Positions 54,370 through 64,000 of a stretch of 64,000 bases of DNA are shown here, piece by piece. Position 1 is the stretch's first letter. Every line of letters begins with the position of its first letter. The stretch covers positions 26,914,934 through 26,978,933 of the forward strand of contig CM034388.1 in the NCBI GenBank assembly GCA_019925095.2, in the 5' to 3' direction. The translations under genes and the position numbers were made by a program. Source of the stretch: Dendrolimus kikuchii. Taxonomy: Eukaryota > Arthropoda > Insecta > Lepidoptera > Lasiocampidae. A model generated the notes under the pieces. It did no database searches and was not told where the DNA came from. It was given only the letters and a program-made list of their open reading frames with translations.

Positions 54370-54680
54370 ATCCGTGCAGGAACGGAGAAAGAATACAATT
54401 TCCTGCGGCCGGGCGGCCTGTCGTAAGAGGCGACTTAACAACCCACAGCCAGGTGGTAGGGCATTTGCCCGACTGGATGGCTACCACCCCTGGTCTAAAG
54501 TATGTCGCCATAACAACCTTGAGTTGTATTCCGGCATTAGTGACCAGGTTCCAGTCTCTCTTAAGAGAGCAGCAGCGCATTTGTAGCAACTTTGGTGTTG
54601 CAAATGCCCATAGGCGATGGTAACCGCTTTCCATTAAGTGGGCCATCCTGTCTGTCTGCTGATCTCCTGCAATAAAAAAA
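54370..54680 (+). repeat. S1 element, copy 11, full length
   Basis: ATCCGTGCAGGAACGGAGAA to CCTGCAATAAAAAAA. Close to consensus. Opposite strand open over the whole element (frame of 122 codons, 54278-54646). Confidence 0.92.
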
Positions 54681-54790
54681 GCATTAATTAGTTTAAGCGT
54701 CTCTTATGTAAGAGGCGGTTAAACCTTGCTTAGCAAGATTTTTATAAGTAAGACTGTTATTGTTGAAAAATCTTTTTTAGATTAGTCAAA

Positions 54791-54956
54791 ATTTGAAAGA
54801 ATTATTTTCAATTTTCGACTGATTTGGTCTAAGAAAATAGATTTAAACTTATAAAAGCGAGTAAAATAAATAAATAAAAAATTTGAAAGAATTATTTTCA
54901 ATTTTCGACTGATTTGGTCTTAGAAAATAGATTTAAACTTATAAAAGCGAGTAAAT
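54791..54956 (+). repeat. Tandem duplication of a 90-bp unit
   Basis: ATTTGAAAGAATTATTTTCA begins at 54791 and 54881; the copies differ at one or two bases. Confidence 0.88.
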
Positions 54957-55026
54957 AAAAGCGTGGTGCTATCGACGGAAATGGTATTTAGGAGCTTTTT
55001 GGAATTACATTTTTTACTGGACCATT

Positions 55027-55527
55027 GGTGCTGGTACCTACGCTCACGTATGGAAGCGAGAGTTGGGTATGGAAGAGAGAGCATGAAAGTAGAGTAAACG
55101 CGGTTGAGATGCGAGCACTGCGCAAAATCTGCGGAGTGACGCTCGCGGACCGCGTTCGTAATACCGAAGTAAGAAAGAGAGTTGGTCTGAAAGAGAGTGT
55201 CGGGGTGAAGGTAAGGAAAGGAATGCTCCGGTGGTTCGGGCATGTGGAAACAATGCATGATGAAAGAATGACTAAACAGATATACAATGCAAAAGTGAAT
55301 GGATGCAGAAGTCGTGGAAGGCCACGACACACCTTCCATGATCAAATTGATCGTGTACTAGCGGATGGTGATGTCAGGAGCCTTAAGAACAGACGAGTGT
55401 TATGAACAAGAGTTATGAATGTCAAAGCAGCAAGTGAGGTGTGTAAGAATGGGCCTAAATGGCGCTCTGTTGTTCGTGCCTACCCAGCAAGGGAACTGGC
55501 GTGAAGTTATGTATGTATGTATGTATG
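55027..55527 (+). pseudogene. RTE-A LINE ORF2 C-terminus, longest copy, with perfect 12-bp target duplication, copy 7
   Basis: TACTGGACCATT flanks it at 55015-55026 and 55528-55539. The frame reads PTLTYGSESWVWKREHESR, VNAVEMRALRKICGVTLADR, LRWFGHVETMHDERMTK and ends early at a TGA (55403-55405) caused by a small indel relative to the RACMTRVM sequence of other copies. The distal part, AYPARELA and the (ATGT)n tail remain. The region is C-terminal to the reverse transcriptase catalytic core of RTE-clade ORF2 proteins. Confidence 0.9.
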
Positions 55528-55855
55528 TACTGGACCATTATCATTCTTCAACGGTGAAGCTTCACTTGAAATAGTGTTACAGTTTATAGGCCGTTTCACG
55601 CAGATGTGAGGATGGGTGTAATGCGGTATTCTTTTTAAATGGTAAGACGTTAAATATTGACAGATAACGTATGTATATACACTAATGTGGCTATTCGATA
55701 AGGGCAAGGCCGCAATCAATATCTTTATCATTATCGCAGATGCGGCCGCAGCACTATGATCATACGACAACACAGCTCAACAATAAAAACAAGTAAAGCT
55801 CGCTTGCCTTCGTGTGTTGTAATATTATATATATAACGCAATATCACGGCTATCA

Positions 55856-56110
55856 GAAGTCGCGGTAGCGTAATGGCTAGCGCACGCGTCCCAGACTCAA
55901 AGGGCGCGGGTTCGATCCTGGCCGGAACGGATGCACATGTTACAATTACCACGTGCTAATAACGGTGAAGGAAAACATCTTGATGCAACCTGCACATCGA
56001 GATAACCGATGTGTCAAACCTGCCAAGCCGCCTTAGACAAGCGGGTATACTGTCCGTTCCCCCCTATAATGGGAGGCCTGAGCCCTGCAGTGGGACATTT
56101 ATGGGCTGAT
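55856..56110 (+). repeat. tRNA-derived SINE family S3, copy 3
   Basis: Head GTCGCGGTAGCGTAATGGCT, box B GGTTCGATCCTGGCCGG, body ending CCCCCTATAATGGGAGGCCT and GGGACATTTATGGGCTG. Confidence 0.9.
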
Positions 56111-56888
56111 ATTATATTTATTATTATATAATATCACGATATTTTCACTGAAAATTACTACCCACTCTAATTGTATTTGAGAAGATAAAAAGAAATGGTA
56201 AATAGGACTTTGTATCAGTTTAAAAAAAAGGTTTGTATTATTAAATTATTTATCTCTTTTCAATAAACATTGGTTAACTCATTTAACATTCTAATCTAAA
56301 TGAAACCTTCTAAGTTTAAACACAGACCAAAGGTTCCCAAATATTTTCCGAAGACCCCTTTGAACTTGCAATATTTTTAATTCATTAAGAGTTCTTTGGC
56401 GCTTAATGAAGTTTTACGAAATCTCAGATGAACCGTGAAAGGCGGGTAAAAAGGGCTAACAAATTACTTTGTAAACACAGCTACCCGAAAATATTACACG
56501 GCCAGCGGGAACTCTTCAACGGTAAACTTTTTAATTTTCACCGATGTCTTTTTACGAATTTTTACGCCCGCAGAATAATTTATTAAATTTATTATACCGT
56601 TCAATTTGCATCTAGATTTATATTAGACTAGCTGTTGCTCGCGGCTTCACTTGCCTAAATTAAAAACAGTCTTAGTTCGAGCAAACTTTCTACACCTTTT
56701 AACCATCTTAGTGGTTGAATTTCCAAAAAACCGAAGAGATTCTAACCAGAAGCAAGTGTATAAAACTCCGGGTTAAAGAACTTTATTTCTTGTTTACAAT
56801 TCACTTAACCTATGAGAAAAATGTATAAGTTATTGAAAATAAGTTGTTTAATAGTGTATAGGTATATACGCTAAGGTACTACAGGATA
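56111..56888. other. AT-rich intergenic DNA
   Basis: No gene was recognised. A short R-B-like piece (GCTGTTGCTCGCGGCTTCAC) is at about 56630-56650. Confidence 0.45.
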
Positions 56889-57070
56889 GATGTTTTGGAT
56901 TGTAATAGATTTTAATTCAGATCACAGAAAATCTTGCACAGCGGACATTAGCGAACTGTCTTGCTTTGACTTCGTGAACAGTACATTATTTCACTTTGAT
57001 GGAGGTTGCTGCTAAAGCGTAAAACCTCCTTCTGTGATCTGAATTAAAATCTATTACAATCCAAAACATC
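56889..57070. mobile_element. MITE with perfect 41-bp terminal inverted repeats
   Basis: GATGTTTTGGATTGTAATAG at 56889 continues for 41 bases that are perfectly inverted at 57030-57070. The 100-bp interior has an inner GAGGTTGCTG...CCTCC stem. No target duplication is clear. Confidence 0.9.
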
Positions 57071-57084
57071 TTAATATCTTCTTG

Positions 57085-57475
57085 TCTATCTCTATCTATC
57101 TATCATTTAAGGACTATGCTCTTGTCGGTGGAGACTCCTCCAATCTTCTCTATTATGGGCTAGTTATTTTACTTTTATGAAAGACACGAACCCACCCACA
57201 TTTTCTTTTATTTGATCCATGAATGCTCGCCTTGGTCCTCCCTTCCCTCTCCTTGCTTCCACTTTGCCTCGATTAAAGTGCATAAGAAGGTGTCATGTTG
57301 TAGCAAATGGCCAAACATCTTTCCCCTTCTTTCCTCCAGAGTTTTTAAAATTGTGCGTTTCTCCTTTATTATATCCAGTACATCTTTATTGATCTTCTTT
57401 TCTTTCCAACTTATTCTCTCCATGCGTCTCCAACACCACATTTCAAATGCTTTTGGTGTTTCAAATGGTTCTTAA
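57085..57475 (-). pseudogene. RTE-type LINE (family C) ORF2 C-terminus
   Basis: From 57475 on the minus strand: MWCWRRMERISWKEKKINKD, ILKTLEERRGKMFGHLLQHD, TFLCTLIEAKW, then a frameshift and the GREDWRRL-type end. It terminates in (GATA)n (TATCTATCTATC at 57092-57103). Same family as 20166..20425 but longer at the 5' side. Confidence 0.7.
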
Positions 57476-58016
57476 AATTGGCGCCCAACGTGGGGCCCCA
57501 CTATAGTAATTTGTATATTCTAAGCTACCCTAAAATACTGCAATTGATGTTAGTGATTTTAGATTTATTTAGATTTCAGAAAACGTCTTATAATATCTCA
57601 GACATAAGCGAAGTCTGTCTTTCATGACATGAACATTATATATTCGTAAACGTTGGTGGAGGTTGGCGCTGATGAATGCAACCTCCGTGTTACAATTGTT
57701 AAAATTGCAGGTAGTTTAAATTAATTTTTTAAACATGTAAGCTACAAGTTCCTTCAAACTACAATAAACAAGGATCTAGATTTCGTGGAAGTGTCACTTT
57801 GTAACTTGTTAATTTTTATTTATTTATTTTTATAATGTATTAATTTTAATATGAATAATGTGTCTTATGTATCAATATATAAATACTTCATATCTTTTAC
57901 TTTGAAAATGACGAATTTTCATATAAACTTTAATACCGCTTTTTTACCGCCTTAGGAGTTAAATTTCCAGAGATGTTGTTATAACCCGTTTATAATATAT
58001 TACTTTAAAGAATTTT
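57476..58016. other. AT-rich intergenic DNA with an LTR-retroelement primer-site-like string
   Basis: TGGCGCCCAACGTGGGGC at 57479-57496 has the form of a retroelement primer binding site, but no LTR precedes it and no gag follows. The remainder is AT-rich. Confidence 0.4.
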
Positions 58017-58336
58017 ATCTGTGTAGGAACGGAGAAAGAATACAATTTCATGCGGCTGGGCGGCCTGTCGCAAGAGGCAACAAAACAAAACACAGCCAGG
58101 TGGTAGGGTATTTGCTCGACTGTATGGCGACCACCCCTGGTCTAGAGTAAGCTGCCATAACAACCTTGTGTTGTGTTCCGGCATTAGTGACCAGGTTCCA
58201 GTCTCCCTTAAAAGAGAAGCAGCGCATTTGTAGCACCTTTGGTGTTGCAAATGTCCATAGGCGATGGTAACCGCTTTCCATCAAGTGGGCCGTCTGCCTG
58301 TCTGCTGAACTCCTGCAATAAAAAAAAGAAAAAAAT
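58017..58336 (+). repeat. S1 element, copy 12, full length
   Basis: ATCTGTGTAGGAACGGAGAA to TGCAATAAAAAAAAG; several substitutions but no large indels. Confidence 0.9.
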
Positions 58337-58857
58337 AATGTCAAAGTGTTTAGTTGTCATTTGTCTGTGTATTAGATTTCCCGCTCTTTACTGCCGCGAC
58401 GCTTTCTTTTGCATTTTAACAATTAATTTTAATTTCTCATTCCTCGTTCTGATCTGCATCCCCGCTTTAAAATAATGAAATCCCAGTATGAGGGTGTATA
58501 TATCACATTACTGCAAGAAGGAAGACGGTTCGGCCCAAAGAAGACTCGCATCGAGGCCAAGTAAGTGACAGACCTAAATCACATTTAAAAATTCAGTACC
58601 TTACAGTTCAAACCCCCGTTCGACACAATGACTGATAGTCAAATAAACTGAGAAGCTTTTTATCAACTCAAAACGCCGAAGCCACCTAGATTTTATACGC
58701 AAATGATGACGACATTTCTATAACGAGTCAATAATTAATTATAGATTAAACAATAATTCATATTACTTTCATCATTATATTTTAAAGTGATGAAGGTGAC
58801 ATAGTATTTGGACGCCCGCTCTTTTATATGAACATTGTTTATGAATTTATTATGATA

Positions 58858-59390
58858 ACTAGAATATGCCCGCGACTTCGTCTACATTGGACTTGAAATT
58901 CTTGCCGGATTCCCGGGACACAAATTACCGCAGCATTTAAAAAAGAATTTAAGCTATTTGTTTTGGTGAAAACTGCGTCGGAATAAGCTAATTTTTATGC
59001 ATTCGAACAACTTCAAACCGCTCCCGGGAAAATTCCCGTGGGATTCCCGGGATTGAAATATCACACATTTTATTGCATTAAATATGCTATAGAGCAGTAA
59101 AAAAATTACATTGGAATTCGATTTTTTTAATCTGGCCATTTAAAATCATTCCCAGAAAAATTTCCGCGGGATTCCCGAAATTAAAACTAGCGCAGATTTT
59201 ATGGCTAAAAATTTGCTTTCGAACAGCGAAAACCGCATCGAAATCGGCTCAGTAGTTTTTACGTGAATCCCGAACAAACAGACAAGAAGTCTAAAAAATA
59301 TTGCATCGTGTTCTCCGTCGTTTAGTCTATTCCAGTTGTTTTTTTTTTAACATATCTTTAAAATATAGATACGGCATGTTAAGAATTTTA
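58858..59390 (+). repeat. Dispersed repeat R-B, long copy 2
   Basis: ACTAGAATATGCCCGCGACT, TTCGTCTACATTGGACTTGA, repeated GGGATTCCCGGGA strings, AAAACTAGCGCAGATTTTAT and GAATCCCGAACAAACAGACA in the same order as 25608..26080. Confidence 0.65.
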
Positions 59391-60080
59391 TAATATTATA
59401 CATTATATTTCATCTTCCCCATTATGCGAACGCATCAGAAATGTCTTAAAAGTTTGAAAAAAGAATTGCTCGCTTATTTAAATTTAAAATTACGATCTTG
59501 TTCCAATTTCAATTTCTTTTTCGACGTTTTTGAATTTTGTCTTTTTCATACAATCGAAGAAGACATAAAACATTTAAAAATAATGTACGTATTCAATAAA
59601 ACAGGGTAGGTACAAAAAGTCCACCTACGTAATGTCCCATTTGGAATATATTGTTGGCAATGAAAAGGAACATTGGATCTGGATTACTGGGATTGAAATA
59701 ATAAAATAAAAATAAATTCTCAGTACCGGTGAGCTATCTCGACAATTCGTGACTTTATGCGTTTGATATCCGCTGATCTGAGAGATATGACTTTTTATTG
59801 GGTCATGCGGGTAGGTTAAACGCTTTTTTCTGAGTAATTGAATAACAAATGTATGTAGATATTTTTTTACAGTAAACAGACCTTTTCTTAAGACTATAAA
59901 AATAAACTCAACCACCAGACACACATAATACGACCATCCTTCAGTTTATGGCGATTTTCCTACAGTAGGTACAACTAGTATATACAAGTAACTTCTGGGA
60001 TAAGTGATTGATATATAAAAATAATAATTATACCCGCAGAGGGGCGTTGTGGCGAAGCCTTAGGTGAGTCATGACACCTC
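59391..60080. other. AT-rich intergenic DNA
   Basis: No gene or repeat family was recognised. Confidence 0.45.
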
Positions 60081-60398
60081 ATCCGTGCAGGAACGGAGAA
60101 AGAATACAATTTCCTGCGGCCGGGCGGCCTGTCGTAAGAGGCGACTTAACAACCCACAGCCAGGTGGTAGGGCACTTGCTCGACTGGATGGCTACCACCC
60201 CTGGTCTAAAGTATGTCGCCATAACAACCTTCGAGTTGTGTTCCGGCATTAGTGACCAGGTTCCAGTTTCCCTTACGAGAGCAGCAGCGCATTTGTAGTA
60301 CCTTTGGTGTTGCAAATGACCATAGGCGATGGTAACCGCTTTCCATCAAGTGGGCCATTTGCCTGTCTGCTGATCTCCTGCAATAAAAAAAAAAAAAA
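60081..60398 (+). repeat. S1 element, copy 13, full length
   Basis: ATCCGTGCAGGAACGGAGAA to CCTGCAATAAAAAAAAAAAA. Close to consensus. Confidence 0.92.
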
Positions 60399-60449
60399 CC
60401 TCGTTCCCGACTCCAGAGAGACAAAACACGGCTCCCGCTTCCGTGCTTG

Positions 60450-60872
60450 CCTTAGCCAGCCGGCACGGACATGAGATCACTAGAGCTTAGACTCGAGCTC
60501 CAGGGATGGAAGTAACAATAGTGACGTCGGAAGTAGCCTCGGTAAACCTGTAATCCACTTCTCTACACCGTTTAGCCACTGACACCCATATAGCTCCTCG
60601 TTAATCTTGTAAGGCATTATTTGGGGTCCAAGCTGGGAGTGAAAGTCATCGTCTGCCCATTTTGTTCCTCGAACATAGCGACGGGCAGACACTATAGTTA
60701 GTCCCCATAGTCCCAGATCCCTAGTTCCACTAACAGTTCATCCCAGTGTCCAATACCTTTTGTTCTCATTTCTTACAATAGTCCTACACTGACCGGGGCT
60801 GGTACTTGGGTACATTTTTATGTGGTATAGACAGGTATAATCGCGGGTCAGTGTCACGCCACATTTAAATTA
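60450..60872 (+). repeat. Dispersed repeat R-D, copy 2 with extra 5' sequence
   Basis: Its right part (60670-60872) matches 50636..50862; the left part (60450-60670) carries an unrecognised minus-strand frame of 70 codons. The extra sequence may be the rest of the same element. Confidence 0.5.
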
Positions 60873-60875
60873 ACG

Positions 60876-61074
60876 GCGGGATTAACACATCGGTTATGTT
60901 GCTGTGTAGGTTTCATCACAATATTTTCTCTGTACCGTCAGTATGTGTTGATTATTACAATATGCATGTTAGGTTAGAAAAATGCCCATCAGGTGCACTC
61001 CTTTCCAGCCAAGATTCGATACCGCGTCACTTCAGTTTGGCACGCAAGTATGTTAACCACTAAACCACCACAGC
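60876..61074 (-). repeat. tRNA-derived SINE family S3, old diverged copy
   Basis: ACACATCGGTTATGTTGCTG, GTGCACTCCTTTCCAGCCAA and TTAACCACTAAACCACCACA keep the order of family S3 but with many changes. Confidence 0.5.
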
Positions 61075-61122
61075 TTATTCGTCGATCGTCAAGTCGATAT
61101 TATGCGTTCATTATTGATATTA

Positions 61123-61243
61123 TGACAAGAGCTATGAATGTCAAAGAAGCAAGTGAGGTGTGTAAGAATAAGCCTGAATGGCGCTCTGTTGTTCGTGCCT
61201 ACCCCGCAGGGGAACTGGCGTGAAGTTATGTATGTGTGTATGT
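61123..61243 (+). repeat. RTE-A LINE 3' fragment with perfect 13-bp target duplication, copy 8
   Basis: ATTATTGATATTA is duplicated at 61110-61122 and 61244-61256. The 121-bp insertion encodes RAMNVKEASEVCKNKPEWRS and the end of the ORF, then the (ATGT)n tail. Confidence 0.9.
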
Positions 61244-61256
61244 ATTATTGATATTA

Positions 61257-62004
61257 ATATTATTAGGTATTGATATTTACAAACGATATATCGATTTTTT
61301 AAATATCGGTATCACGTCAGCACCCCTTTCTGTGCATGTCGATATTATTGGTTTCGATGGCCGGGAGAAGGCAAAGGGACGTGGAAGAAGAAGCAAGGGA
61401 AGAGTAATTTCGCCACCAGTCCATCGCCACACACTACTCGTCCCCCGGGGATTCACACGCTCACTAGGATTAGCTCAGAAAAATTAAAGTTATTTAAATT
61501 AAAATAGTTTTGTTTTCTATTGTGTTACAACTATATTATTTACTCTATACTGCGGTGACAACACTGACAGAAGGTGAATGTTTGTTTCGTTTTGCGCATT
61601 CTTCATTTGAAAGTTTATTCTTTTCTTGATGCCGAAAATGGGGAGAAATTATTTATAATGAGGTGTTCCTCGGCGCAACCAATATTAATATAATTATTGA
61701 TATTTGTGAACGATATATCGATTTTTAAAAATATCGGTTTAACGTATGTACCCTCTGTGTAGTCGCGAACCCGCTAAATTACCTACAATATTATTAAAAC
61801 GGTTGTGGGATTGGGTGCGTCCCCGCCTCATTTGCGGTGCCCTTTGTGAGTACCTCGCGAGGCGAAACGAGGTTCTCCTTCATCATAGGAGGCGAATGAC
61901 ATTACTAAATCAGATATTAAATAAAAATTGTGGTCACTATTTTAAAAAGGAAATGTGTGGAAAATCTCTTTAATCGTATTTTAAGACCGTTGAAGTTCTA
62001 CAGA
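61257..62004. other. Intergenic DNA bearing a direct repeat pair
   Basis: GATATTTACAAACGATATAT at 61268 and GATATTTGTGAACGATATAT at about 61700 are parts of a diverged direct repeat of about 65 bp, roughly 435 bp apart. Two plus-strand frames between and after them are not recognised. Confidence 0.4.
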
Positions 62005-62225
62005 TTTTTTTTTTATTATTTTTTATTGCAGGAGTTCAGCAGACATGCAGATTGCCCACTTGATGGAAAGCGGTTACCATCGCCTATGGACATTTGCAAC
62101 ACCAAAGGTGCTACAAATGCGCTGCTGCTCTCTTAAAGGAGACTGGAACCTGGTCACTAATGCTGGAACACAACACAAGGTTGTTATGGCGACATACTCT
62201 AGACCAGGGGTGGTCGCCATCCAGT
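62005..62225 (-). repeat. S1 element, copy 14, 5'-truncated
   Basis: T-run at 62005 and about 210 bp of the element; it ends at CGCCATCCAGT. Confidence 0.9.
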
Positions 62226-62287
62226 AATGTCTGTGATAATTATTAAATAAATGTTTATCTTTTTAAGATATAAGCATTATTATTGTA

Positions 62288-62433
62288 CAGTCGTGGAAGG
62301 CCACGACACACCTTCCACGATCAAATTGATCGTGTACTAGCAGAAGGTGATGTCAGGAGCCTTAAGAATAGACGAGCGTGCATGACAAGAGTTATGAACG
62401 TCAAAGAAGCAAGTGAGGTGTGTAAGAATAAGC
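62288..62433 (+). repeat. RTE-A LINE fragment, copy 9, cut at its 3' side
   Basis: GTCGTGGAAGGCCACGACAC through GTGTGTAAGAATAAGCC is family consensus; instead of TGAATGGCGCTC the sequence switches at 62434 to the 3' end of a minus-strand Jockey-type LINE. Confidence 0.85.
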
Positions 62434-62674
62434 CGTTTTACCTCGGCTGAACTGTTGCCATGAGAGGGGGATGAATTTAATGATGGCCACCATAGGGCGA
62501 CACAAAGCACTAATTGAGAACGGGCGACGGGTAATATAAAGCCCGAGGGGAAGGATTCCGGCGGGCCGGGATCGGTGGTTTGCGGCGGCCTACGCTATCT
62601 TACTGCCGTTTCGCAACGTGTTATGGCTGGGAGAGAAGAAACGGCGAAAGAAACTTCCCAGCAACACGCCTAGT
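62434..62674 (-). repeat. 3' UTR of the Jockey-type LINE
   Basis: GC-rich minus-strand sequence from the stop at 62675 to GGTAAAAC at 62434. The remaining A-run is only four bases, so the poly(A) tail has been lost or was short. Confidence 0.6.
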
Positions 62675-64000
62675 CTATCCTGTGGGGGGGCTATGTCTCC
62701 TAGCGTCCCTCGCAGGGACGTGGAGAGATCTTGATTGGCGGCGCCTGAGACGCCGCCGTCTGTGTCTGTCTGTCCGTGCCTGCCAGCCTGCCGTCCTAAC
62801 CGCGGGCGGGCTGATCCGGGCCAGCCGTTTTGTGATAACGTCGACCCTGTCCGTGAGGACGTTACGCGGTCGTCGCACGAGAGCCTTTCGCCGAGGCTTA
62901 TAATCGGACGCGGACACGACGAGTGGATTACGATGGTGCGGCGCGAGATCGAAATACTTACGCGAGAGCGACGTAATGTAGTTTTTGATGGAGGGAAGCT
63001 CCAGATCGCGGTGGAGGTCGACGTTACGCATATAGAGGGGAGCACCGACGGCTCTGCGCATGAATTTGTTTTGCACGATTTGCAATTTATCTAAAAGGGC
63101 AGGCTTGGCATGGCCGAATACCACACTCGCGTATGTCATGATCGGGCGGATGCATGTTTTATACAAAGTAAGCTTGTGTCTGAGGGACATTTTGCTTCGT
63201 TTGTCTATCATGGGTGCTAAACGACCCATCACAAATCGCGCTCTATTTCGGATTATAGTGATTAGCTCGTTGAAGCGCAAGTTCCGATCTAGGGTGACAC
63301 CCAGGTATTTGGTGTACTTTTCCCAGGGAATTTGTTGTTCGTAGAGCGAAATGGTTTTTAGGCGAAGGCAAGCGCGTTTGGGGGAGCGAAGCGTGCCCGG
63401 GGAAAAGAACATTGCTGCGCTTTTCTCCGGGTTTACCTCTATCCTCCATTTGCGAAACCATTCGCCTAGCTCTGTGACAGCTGCCTGCAGCCGGACGCAA
63501 GCCATTTGTCGGTTTTGATCTGATGTATAGAGTGCGGTGTCATCCGCAAAGAGGGCCAACTCCACATCTGGAGTTTTTGGGATGTCGCTGGTGTACAGCG
63601 TGAAGAGTAGTGGCGACAGAGCCGAGCCCTGTGGTACACCGGCTGTGAGTGGGTGAGGGGACGAGCGCGTTCCCTCCACTCGAAAACGGAAGCTTCGGTC
63701 TAAGAGGAAGTCTCGCAAGATGAGCACGAGTCTGTCTGGCACACCGAAATGGTACAACTTGTAAATCAAGCCGTTGTGCCAGACCTTGTCGAAGGCTTTT
63801 GCTACGTCTAGGAACAGTGCGGCTGTTCCTATAGGGCGGGGGCGATGGGCAAAGTGAGATAGTATGTGCTCCGTGATGCGGTGCACCTGTTGCACGCATG
63901 AGTGTCTAGCACGGAAGCCAAATTGCTCATCAGGTAATAGATGTTTGCTGAAGGCAAAATCTCTAAGTCGTGAGAGGATGACTCTCTCGTAAAGCTTGCT
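62675..64000 (-). CDS. Jockey-type LINE ORF2, reverse transcriptase domain (cut by the window edge)
   Basis: The minus strand is open from the right edge to a TAG at 62677-62675, 441 codons with no frameshift. Reverse transcriptase motifs appear in order: LPDEQFGFR (fingers), ALFLDVAKAFDKVWH (palm motif A aspartate), AGVPQGSALSPLLF (motif B), ALFADDTALY (motif C, catalytic DD), WRIEVNPEKS and YLGVTLDRNLRFN (thumb), then TLYKTCIRPIMTYAS. This is the Jockey-clade pattern; the enzyme copies element RNA at a nicked target. The apurinic endonuclease should lie beyond 64000. The last ~45 codons (RTDRHRRRRLRRR and so on) are unusually basic and may reflect a frameshift into the 3' UTR. An intact domain suggests a recent insertion. 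Confidence 0.85.
   Translation of the reverse strand, partial: SKLYERVILSRLRDFAFSKHLLPDEQFGFRARHSCVQQVHRITEHILSHFAHRPRPIGTAALFLDVAKAFDKVWHNGLIYKLYHFGVPDRLVLILRDFLLDRSFRFRVEGTRSSPHPLTAGVPQGSALSPLLFTLYTSDIPKTPDVELALFADDTALYTSDQNRQMACVRLQAAVTELGEWFRKWRIEVNPEKSAAMFFSPGTLRSPKRACLRLKTISLYEQQIPWEKYTKYLGVTLDRNLRFNELITIIRNRARFVMGRLAPMIDKRSKMSLRHKLTLYKTCIRPIMTYASVVFGHAKPALLDKLQIVQNKFMRRAVGAPLYMRNVDLHRDLELPSIKNYITSLSRKYFDLAPHHRNPLVVSASDYKPRRKALVRRPRNVLTDRVDVITKRLARISPPAVRTAGWQARTDRHRRRRLRRRQSRSLHVPARDARRHSPPTG

Overview
The window is eukaryotic, AT-rich and dominated by degraded mobile elements. It has no bacterial features (no operons, Shine-Dalgarno sites or CRISPR). tRNA-headed SINEs, RTE-type LINEs ending in short tandem repeats, Jockey-type LINEs and repeats with GAAGTCGGT or CGCGACTTCGTCC cores point to an insect, most likely a moth or butterfly. 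That assignment rests on recognising repeat types, not on a search.

One host gene is well supported. Six minus-strand exons between 53456 and 33983, split by GT-AG introns with compatible phases, encode the C-terminal ~365 residues of a spondin-2/M-spondin (mindin)-type secreted matrix protein: most of a Spondin_N domain, a charged linker, one thrombospondin type-1 repeat and a stop. The first intron shown is 14.5 kb and filled with transposons; the N-terminal exons lie beyond the window or were not found. A second, speculative host gene pairs a minus-strand ATG exon (21021..21054) with a terminal exon (13654..13727), which together would encode a 35-residue peptide.

Layout. 1-0.6 kb: end of a LINE with a restriction-like endonuclease. 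1-13 kb: LINE tails, foldback elements, a solo LTR (4485..4935) with a 4-bp target duplication, SINEs, a minisatellite-hairpin cluster and a 143-bp tandem duplication. 13-34 kb: the candidate small gene, more LINE and SINE fragments, a 22-bp minisatellite, and long AT-rich stretches with little recognisable content. 34-53.5 kb: the spondin gene and its repeat-filled introns. 53.5-64 kb: repeats, ending in an open Jockey-type reverse transcriptase frame (62675..64000, minus) whose 3' end abuts an RTE tail.

Three families are especially abundant: a ~310-bp poly(A)-ended element (14 copies), an RTE LINE tail ending in (ATGT)n (9 copies, several with 11-15 bp target-site duplications) and a tRNA-headed SINE (7 copies).
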